Positions 6,936 through 12,097 of a stretch of 12,097 bases of DNA are shown one piece after another. The stretch comes from Verrucomicrobiota bacterium. GTDB lineage: Bacteria; Verrucomicrobiota; Verrucomicrobiia; Opitutales; UBA953. Made by a program: the position numbers and the translations under genes. The notes under the pieces are model-generated. The model saw nothing but the letters and a program-made list of their open reading frames with translations, was not told the DNA's origin and made no database searches. The DNA lies in contig RFRI01000021.1 in the NCBI GenBank assembly GCA_009924535.1, forward strand, positions 1-12,097, written 5' to 3'. The first letter of the stretch is position 1; every line of letters begins with the position of its first letter.

Positions 6936-7205
6936 ATGGCAACAAAGAAAGGCGGCGGCACTTCCTCTAACGGCCGCGATTCCACCTCCAAGCGCCTCGG
7001 CGTGAAGCTTTACGGCGGCGAATTCGCCACCGCAGGTTCGATCATCATCCGCCAGCGCGGCACCCGCATGAATGCTGGCCGCAACGTCGGTATGGGCCGC
7101 GACCACACCCTCTTCGCCAAGGCCGACGGCCTCGTCAAGTGGGACGCCGAGCACCGCAAGGTTGAGATCGTTCCGACGACCTCTTCCGCTTGCTCGATCA
7201 AGTAA
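6936..7205 (+). CDS. rpmA: Large-subunit ribosomal protein bL27
   Basis: This is a ribosomal protein whose flexible N-terminal tail reaches the peptidyl-transferase centre. The 89-aa protein starts MATKKGGGTSSNGRDS. It carries the family signatures SKRLGVKLYGGE, AGSIIIRQRGTRMNAG and NVGMGRDHTLFAKADGLVKW. The tail starts directly with the conserved ATKKGGG and lacks the cleavable N-terminal extension seen in Firmicutes. It is 19 nt downstream of rplU, and the ATG has no Shine-Dalgarno (CCTACCACC precedes it). The transcript ends at the hairpin 20 nt beyond the stop. obgE, often next in this operon, does not follow. Confidence 0.97.
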   Translation: MATKKGGGTSSNGRDSTSKRLGVKLYGGEFATAGSIIIRQRGTRMNAGRNVGMGRDHTLFAKADGLVKWDAEHRKVEIVPTTSSACSIK

Positions 7206-7224
7206 GCGGCTGGCCAGCCTCCCG

Positions 7225-7257
7225 AGAAGCCGACCAACAGGTCGGCTTCTTTGTTTT
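7225..7257 (+). terminator. Rho-independent terminator after rpmA
   Basis: A perfect 11-bp stem, AGAAGCCGACC with GGTCGGCTTCT, closes an AACA tetraloop (7236-7239). It is followed by the T-rich tract TTGTTTT. It lies 19 nt past the rpmA stop and ends the L21-L27 unit. The opposite strand lacks a good T run. Confidence 0.93.
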
Positions 7258-7327
7258 ACGGACCATGCGACGACGCTCCCCTCCCCCAGGAGTGGCCCAG
7301 GTCTTGCGTCGGCCTTTGGGACGGCGA

Positions 7328-7591
7328 CTAGCCGGCTCGGTTGCGGATGATTTCCAGCGTAGACTGGAAAAGCGATCGGGTGGAATCGGCGTACACGCGG
7401 TCGTGTACGACGTAATCGCAGACGCACTCCATGGCCTGAGGGTAAGCTCCACATGCGCGCAGTTCGACTACGAGCAGTTGAAGTTTCTCTAGGGACATGA
7501 GCGTGACGTCGACTTCAGTTTCCTCGCGGAAACCATATTCCGGATCTTCATCCATCTCCCGGCGAAGGGTGATGTTTTGAGTGAGGTGCAT
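7328..7591 (-). CDS. Small hypothetical protein, 87 aa
   Basis: I do not recognise this protein. It is soluble, with a charged N-terminal half (REMDEDPEYGFREETEVDV, residues 11-29). A probably helical middle follows (MSLEKLQLLVVELRACGAYPQAMECVCDYVV, 32-62), containing three cysteines at about 47, 56 and 58. No signal peptide or membrane segment is seen. Support for coding: an AAGGAG Shine-Dalgarno lies seven bases before the ATG, the only strong one in the window, and competing plus-strand frames show nothing recognisable. Third codon positions look less GC-rich than in neighbouring genes, which may mean weak selection or recent acquisition. It lies 94 nt downstream of the MATE gene on the same strand and could share its transcript or have its own promoter. 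Confidence 0.65.
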   Translation of the reverse strand: MHLTQNITLRREMDEDPEYGFREETEVDVTLMSLEKLQLLVVELRACGAYPQAMECVCDYVVHDRVYADSTRSLFQSTLEIIRNRAG

Positions 7592-7685
7592 TGGGGTGCT
7601 CCTTCAGGTTAAGCCACGGCTCGGCTAAGCAAAGTCCCGTGATGTTAAGATTCGCCGACCCGCCCGTGCCAACGACGTGACGGGC

Positions 7686-9050
7686 TCAGGCGTCCACGCC
7701 AGCCTGCGCGGCCTGGCGAAACTTCCAGGCCATGGCCAAGGACACGACGACAAGCCCGGCTGCCAACGAGATCCAGATGCCGATGGCCCCGAGTCCGAAG
7801 TAGCCGGCCGGAATGCCGAAGACTCGGAAGCCGGCGGGGAACGCCAAAGCAAGCGCCAGCGGGAGGCAGAATAGCCAATAGACGATGAAGACGCTCCACG
7901 AGGCCCAGGCGGCCCGATTGACCGACCGCAGGAGGTAGGCCGCCACGACCTGCACGCCGTCGAAGGGCGCCCATACGGCGGCAAAGATGAGCAAGGTCGA
8001 GGCGAGCGCGGCGGTTTCGGTCCCGGCAACACCATACGTCGCCATGAGTAGTGGGCGCAGGAGGATCATGCCGAGCCCATAGACTGCCATGATGAGGCCG
8101 CCCATGATCAAGGCGCCGAGGCCGATGGCCTGCACCTTACGGGGGTCTTTCGCGCCATAGGCTTCGCCGACGCGGATACCGGCGGCGATGCCGAGCCCGA
8201 GCGGCAACATGAAAGCGGCCGAAGCGGTGCTGATGGCGACCTGATGAGCGGCCTGCGCGGTGGCGTTGATCCAACCAGCCATGACGGGGACGATCGCAAA
8301 GATGCCGACTTCACTGAGGCTATGCAGCCCCGCCGGCCAGCCGGTCTTCATGAGGCGACGGAAGACCGCCATCTGCAGGCCATCCGCCCAGCGGACTTCG
8401 CCCCGGCCCGGCGTGCACCACAGGCCGATGAGCATGACGAGACGGGCGACGAGCGTGGCCCAGCCAGCGCCGGCGAGGCCCAGCGCCGGGAAGCCCCAGT
8501 GGCCGAACATCCACAGCCAGTTGAAGAAGATGTTGGCGAGGATGCCGGCGCTCAGCCACGCGAGCGAGATCCACGGCTGGTGCTGCGAGTCGCGATGCCC
8601 GCGTAACGCATGGAAAGCCAACCCCGGCACCATGGCCCACGACATGAGGACGAAGAACTGCTGCGCTTCGGCGGAGACCGCCGACGACGAACCGAGCAGC
8701 GGGATGAACCGTGCCGCCCAATGCGAGGCGATCGCGGCGACGACGCTGATGGCGACAGCGAGGACCATGCCGTGCCGCAGGATCGCGGGCGACGATTCCT
8801 CCACGCCCGCGCCGTTATCCTGCGACTGATACACGGCGATGGCGCCGACGACCCCGATGCCGAAGACATAGGGAATATAATTAAGGTTCGAGGCCAGGGC
8901 CGAGGCGGCGAGCGCGGTCTCGCCGAGGTGACCGGCCATGGCGACGTCGACGACGAACATGAGTCCGTAGCCGAGCATCCCCAGCATGATGGGAATCGCC
9001 AGCTTCAGCGTGGGGCCGATTTCGGCGCGGATGGTCGGCGAGTTGTCCAA
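7686..9050 (-). CDS. MATE family efflux transporter (NorM-like)
   Basis: This is an inner-membrane, cation-coupled multidrug/toxin extrusion antiporter. The 454-aa length and about 12 hydrophobic helices fit the family. It opens with the typical MATE N-terminus (TLKLAIPIMLGMLGYGLMFVVD, residues 14-35) and VAMAGHLGETALAASALA. The second half repeats the topology from KTGWPAGLHSLSEVGIFA (about 240-257), followed by AHQVAISTASAAFMLPLGLGIAAGIRVGEAYGA. The start is TTG 9050 because no ATG precedes the first helix and the frame is closed upstream. A GGGGGC tract, not a canonical Shine-Dalgarno, precedes it. It starts 36 nt after the stop of the dehydrogenase gene on the same strand. The exported substrate cannot be told from sequence. 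Confidence 0.93.
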   Translation of the reverse strand: MDNSPTIRAEIGPTLKLAIPIMLGMLGYGLMFVVDVAMAGHLGETALAASALASNLNYIPYVFGIGVVGAIAVYQSQDNGAGVEESSPAILRHGMVLAVAISVVAAIASHWAARFIPLLGSSSAVSAEAQQFFVLMSWAMVPGLAFHALRGHRDSQHQPWISLAWLSAGILANIFFNWLWMFGHWGFPALGLAGAGWATLVARLVMLIGLWCTPGRGEVRWADGLQMAVFRRLMKTGWPAGLHSLSEVGIFAIVPVMAGWINATAQAAHQVAISTASAAFMLPLGLGIAAGIRVGEAYGAKDPRKVQAIGLGALIMGGLIMAVYGLGMILLRPLLMATYGVAGTETAALASTLLIFAAVWAPFDGVQVVAAYLLRSVNRAAWASWSVFIVYWLFCLPLALALAFPAGFRVFGIPAGYFGLGAIGIWISLAAGLVVVSLAMAWKFRQAAQAGVDA

Positions 9051-9060
9051 GCCCCCAAGA

Positions 9061-9078
9061 GGAAAGGATTACCTTCCC
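9061..9078 (-). other. Short hairpin between the dehydrogenase and MATE genes
   Basis: On the minus strand GGGAAGG pairs with CCTTTCC (one G-T wobble) around a TAAT loop, ending 10 nt before the MATE TTG start. No T run follows, so it is a poor terminator. It could affect translation or mRNA processing, or be chance. Confidence 0.3.
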
Positions 9079-9086
9079 GTTGCGAG

Positions 9087-10568
9087 TCAGTTCTTCGGAA
9101 TGCGGTTCAGCGTATAATACGCGTCTGCATGGTCGAGCGCCTCGCCACCCACCGAGCGAAGGCCATCGGCATGCAGCTCATGGATGTAAAGCTCACGGAG
9201 ACCATCGACCTTGAGGCGCACACTGAGCCCGTCCGTGGCGACCTTGGCCGAGACGATAGCGTTCGGTGCGGACTGAATCTCGTCGCTGCCGTACGCGCCC
9301 GAATAGAAGAGCGTAGTGTTGGTCATGCGGTACGAAGCCACATCCCCGGCGCGGACGACGTCCACGGGCTTGGTGAAGACGAGTTCGAAGCCATCGGACT
9401 TGGCCTTCATCTCCTTGATGGCGAAGGGCACGGTGCCGTTGTAACGTAACCGTTGCAGTCCATAGGCCTTGGTGCCGAGCGAAGACCAGCCACGGCTGGT
9501 CATGCCGACCATGAGCGAGCCGTCCGGAGCGAAGCTGAGCCGCACGATGCCGGAGGCGAAGCCGCCGACGAACGGGAAGCAGGCGCCCTGATACTCGCCG
9601 TCGACCTTCTCCATGAAGACACGGCTGATCTTGGCGTCAGTAAACTCGGCGACGAACATCTGCCCATCAAACGGTCCGAACTTGCCGCCAGCATCGCACG
9701 TGGCGAGGTCGGTGCCGCTCCGTCCCATCTTATTATAAGGCATCCACACCGCCGGCGGACGCATCTCGGGCAAGGCTTTGAGGGCTTCGGGATAAGGACG
9801 CTTCTCGGGAATCTTGGCCGAGAGCTTGAGCGGCGACTCCGGCAACTTCTCGGAGGCGATGCCTTCGGGGTTCAGGAAGAACGCGCCTTTACGCAGATGG
9901 TAGATCGGCGTGGTCGGGATCCAGGTGCCCTGCTGGTCGACGCAGAACATGTCGCCGGCGAGGTTGGTGCCGAGGCCGCACGGCGAACGCATGCCGGCCA
10001 CCATGGGGATGAACTTGCCGTCCTGGCCGAGGATGCCGCCCCAACCGCGCCACGGCGCCTTGTTGTCGGAGTGGTCCCCCATGTCCACGTTCAGCGTGAC
10101 CCAGAGCTGTCCCAGTCCGTCGCGCTTGGGGCCGTACGCATAACCGTGATAGGCGCCGGAGACGTTCCAACCTGCGCCAGCGGTGAGGTATTCGTCGGCA
10201 ACGCCGTCGCCATTCGTGTCACGCAGGCGCGTGGTCTCGGTGCGCTGGGTGACGAGCAAGTCCTTACCGTCGCGCAACAGGCCGAGGGGCTCATGCAGGC
10301 CGGAGGCGAAGAGCTTGTAACTGACCTTGTTCGGCTTGGGGTCGAGGACGCCGTCAAGCACCCAGACCTCGCCCTTACGAATCGAAAGCGCAAGCTTCCC
10401 GTCGGCGGTCCAGTCCATGCCGCTGACCTCGAGCGCGAGGCCGTCGCCGGGCTTCCAATCCTTGGCGCGCGTATCAAGCGCGGTGCTGGCGGTCAGGATA
10501 TCGGCGATGTCATAGGACGCCGCGGAAAGCGAGGCGGCGGCAAGGAGGGCTACGATCGTGGCTTTCAT
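9087..10568 (-). CDS. Secreted sorbosone-dehydrogenase-like (PQQ/GDH-type) beta-propeller protein
   Basis: This is probably a periplasmic sugar or alcohol oxidoreductase of the soluble glucose/sorbosone dehydrogenase fold, passing electrons to the adjacent cytochrome. The 493-aa protein has a short signal peptide (MKATIVALLAAASLSAAS). The propeller motifs are SGMDWTADGKLALS (49-62), GLHEPLGLLRDG (90-101), LVTQR (105-109), a calcium-type loop DTNGDGVADEY (117-127), SGAYHGYAYGPKRDGLGQLWV (137-157), and GMRSPCGLG. Residues from about 395 form the extra C-terminal domain typical of PVC members (ELVFTKPVD ... YYTLNRIPKN). PQQ binding is inferred from the family, not shown. Its ATG overlaps the stop of the cytochrome gene (ATGA), so translation is probably coupled. 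Confidence 0.85.
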   Translation of the reverse strand: MKATIVALLAAASLSAASYDIADILTASTALDTRAKDWKPGDGLALEVSGMDWTADGKLALSIRKGEVWVLDGVLDPKPNKVSYKLFASGLHEPLGLLRDGKDLLVTQRTETTRLRDTNGDGVADEYLTAGAGWNVSGAYHGYAYGPKRDGLGQLWVTLNVDMGDHSDNKAPWRGWGGILGQDGKFIPMVAGMRSPCGLGTNLAGDMFCVDQQGTWIPTTPIYHLRKGAFFLNPEGIASEKLPESPLKLSAKIPEKRPYPEALKALPEMRPPAVWMPYNKMGRSGTDLATCDAGGKFGPFDGQMFVAEFTDAKISRVFMEKVDGEYQGACFPFVGGFASGIVRLSFAPDGSLMVGMTSRGWSSLGTKAYGLQRLRYNGTVPFAIKEMKAKSDGFELVFTKPVDVVRAGDVASYRMTNTTLFYSGAYGSDEIQSAPNAIVSAKVATDGLSVRLKVDGLRELYIHELHADGLRSVGGEALDHADAYYTLNRIPKN

Positions 10569-12097
10569 TTCCAGAGATAGGTGAAGACGCGGCGGCCTTC
10601 GGTGGCGGGACCTTCGGTCGGAGTGAGTTCGGCCGGATGCGTGATCGTCGGCTTGAAATCGGGCGTCGGCGCCCAGGTGACGATGCGGCGCAGGCCGTGC
10701 TCGACGCCTTCGTAGGTCTCCTCGACCTTTACGCCGCCTTGTTCGTTGAGGAACGTGGGGTTACCCTGGGCGTCGAGACGGTAGCCGAGGAATCGACCGG
10801 TGGGCTTCGGCCAGGCGACGACCTGATCGCCGAGCGGCTTCTCAAACGTCGGGAAGCGCGAGAACCAGGTCAGGTACGCGTCGAAGAAGCGGCCCTTCCA
10901 CGCAAGGCCAGGTCCGCCCCTGTCGCCGTCATAGGCGAGGTGCACGCCGGCCGGGAAGCCGACGAGGATCGCACGGACGCCCACGCCGTCGAGGAACGCA
11001 CGCTGCACGACGGGCCGGTCCTTGGGCACGATCTCGAATTCGCCGTTACGGTTCTGCGGAAACCCTTCGGGCTCACCATTGGCGCTTTCGACGAACTTGA
11101 AGATCGAAGCGATCTGCTTGTCGGTATCGCCGCCGAGGATCGACGGATTGAAGGACTTCCCAGCCGGCCAGAACGACGGCATCAGCGTGCCGGCACGATA
11201 GGCCGCAGGATTGATGAGGTACTCACGAAGCCAGCCTTCCTGCAGACGGGCGGCGATATTACTGAGGTCAGGCCCCTGAATACCGAGCGAAGGACGATCG
11301 CCCCAACGGTGACAGGTGATGCAACCCGCCCCGCCTTGCGTGCCCATGAGCTTACGGCCGGCGGTGTCGTCGCCGCCTTCAAACTTGAGCGCAACACGCG
11401 CATCGGCAACGCCGAGCAGCTTGCCGAGCTCAGCAGTGGCCGCACCATACTGCGGCATCTTGGTCTTTAGGTACGGCCGCACGCGATTTTCACCCAGTAA
11501 AACTTTGCTGAGCCATTCCGGACGCAGTTTACCACCAACGCCGGTAAGCGGAGGAGGATAACGGCCAGTATCGCCAAGATTATGATCGCCCTGGAAGTAA
11601 GGCTTACGCGCGGTATCAGGGCCACCCTGGCCATCACGTTCATGACAAGCGACGCAGTTGAGCGCCTGCAAGGTGAGGTCGGCGGCGAGTTTGGGTGAAG
11701 CCGTTTCATCCTTCTTCGCGAGGAAGAGTTTTAGCGCAGCACGCTGCGCCTCGGACAGCGCATAGCGCGGGCCCTTGGCGTGATCGGCGTCCAGGCAGCC
11801 GCCTTCGGTCTTCTTCAAGGCAACAGGCGCGGCGGCGGCATCCTTGGGTAGGTCGTGGCAAGCGGCGCAGCGGGCGGAGATGACGGCCTTACGACCCGCG
11901 ATGGCGAGCGCCTTATCCGCGATAACTCCATCGATTGGATTATCCAAACGGCCATCGCTGCCCTGGAATTCAAGAAGGTAACCGGCGATGTCGATGGCGT
12001 CCTGCCGATCCATCACGATCTTCGGCATGCGCCCGTCGGTGCGCACTTTCAGCGGATCGAGAATGAACGTGCCAAGGCTATCGAGGCTGTACTTCGC
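10565..12097 (-). CDS. PVC-type multiheme cytochrome c, 5' truncated
   Basis: This is an exported c-type cytochrome, probably the electron acceptor for the dehydrogenase encoded next to it. The frame is open to the right window edge (visible start AKYSLDSLGTFILDPLKVRTDGRMP), so the N-terminus is missing and the GTG at 12046 is not the start; 510 residues are visible. Three CxxCH heme sites appear: CAACH 77-81, CVACH 148-152 and CITCH 259-263. Likely axial methionines lie in RMP (24), KMP (214) and LMPSFW (304-309). RMP precedes the first visible heme site, so a fourth site probably lies upstream outside the window. The 170-odd C-terminal residues (from about 340) are a non-heme domain resembling the extra domains of PVC cytochromes. 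The signal peptide cannot be seen. Confidence 0.88.
   Translation of the reverse strand, partial: AKYSLDSLGTFILDPLKVRTDGRMPKIVMDRQDAIDIAGYLLEFQGSDGRLDNPIDGVIADKALAIAGRKAVISARCAACHDLPKDAAAAPVALKKTEGGCLDADHAKGPRYALSEAQRAALKLFLAKKDETASPKLAADLTLQALNCVACHERDGQGGPDTARKPYFQGDHNLGDTGRYPPPLTGVGGKLRPEWLSKVLLGENRVRPYLKTKMPQYGAATAELGKLLGVADARVALKFEGGDDTAGRKLMGTQGGAGCITCHRWGDRPSLGIQGPDLSNIAARLQEGWLREYLINPAAYRAGTLMPSFWPAGKSFNPSILGGDTDKQIASIFKFVESANGEPEGFPQNRNGEFEIVPKDRPVVQRAFLDGVGVRAILVGFPAGVHLAYDGDRGGPGLAWKGRFFDAYLTWFSRFPTFEKPLGDQVVAWPKPTGRFLGYRLDAQGNPTFLNEQGGVKVEETYEGVEHGLRRIVTWAPTPDFKPTITHPAELTPTEGPATEGRRVFTYLWK

Noticed and set aside
7665..7684. Inverted repeat CCCGT/ACGGG near the MATE stop as a terminator, and TTGGCACG on the minus strand as a sigma-54 element
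   Set aside because: The stem is only 5 bp with an 11-base loop and no T run. The -24-like half has no GC at the required -12 spacing.
8610..9449. Plus-strand open frame (279 aa) opposite MATE and the dehydrogenase
   Set aside because: It spans two well-supported minus-strand genes and has shadow-like composition.
9453..10580. Long plus-strand open frame (375 aa) opposite the dehydrogenase gene
   Set aside because: It is antisense to a gene with clear family motifs. The translation is low-complexity, rich in Gly, Ala, Arg, Glu and Asp, as expected of the complementary frame in GC-rich DNA.
10637..11470. Plus-strand open frame (277 aa) opposite the cytochrome gene
   Set aside because: It runs antisense through the CxxCH-containing gene, with no recognisable motif of its own.

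Overview
The window is about 12.1 kb of GC-rich, densely coding chromosomal DNA from a bacterium. The best guess is a member of the PVC superphylum, most likely Verrucomicrobia (Opitutae-like). The case rests on gene content typical of that group: a secreted DUF1080 (3-keto-disaccharide hydrolase-like) protein, and a multiheme cytochrome c coupled to a secreted sorbosone-dehydrogenase-type beta-propeller. Most genes here also lack a clear Shine-Dalgarno sequence. No tRNA, rRNA, CRISPR array, insertion sequence or phage gene was seen. This looks like ordinary chromosome, not a mobile island.

Left region (1-2540): a 5'-truncated NAD(P)H-hydrate dehydratase (metabolite repair) is followed 22 nt later by dprA (DNA uptake and recombination). 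dprA converges, with one base between stop codons, on a SanA/YdcF-like (DUF218) single-pass membrane protein on the minus strand.

Regulatory unit (2541-4928): an AT-richer 154-nt divergent intergenic region carries two well-matched sigma-54 (-24/-12) elements facing a complete NtrC-type response regulator (receiver, AAA+ with intact GAFTGA, Fis-type HTH). A secreted DUF1080 protein follows after 43 nt, then a strong bidirectional hairpin terminator. No sensor kinase is visible.

Middle (4940-7257): a minus-strand pair overlaps by 4 nt. It consists of a gamma-carbonic anhydrase-like hexapeptide protein and a conserved protein that databases often label '3-methyladenine DNA glycosylase'. They are divergent from rplU-rpmA (ribosomal proteins L21-L27), which end at an excellent 11-bp-stem terminator.

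Right region (7328-12097), all minus strand: in transcription order, a multiheme cytochrome c (5' end outside the window), a sorbosone-dehydrogenase-like secreted beta-propeller protein (ATGA overlap), a MATE-family efflux transporter, and an 87-aa unknown protein with the only strong Shine-Dalgarno sequence in the window. The cytochrome/dehydrogenase pair is probably a periplasmic sugar- or alcohol-oxidising module. With the DUF1080 protein it suggests an oxidative carbohydrate-degrading lifestyle. The least ordinary items are the tandem sigma-54 elements upstream of the orphan regulator and the functionally unproven '3-methyladenine glycosylase' family protein.
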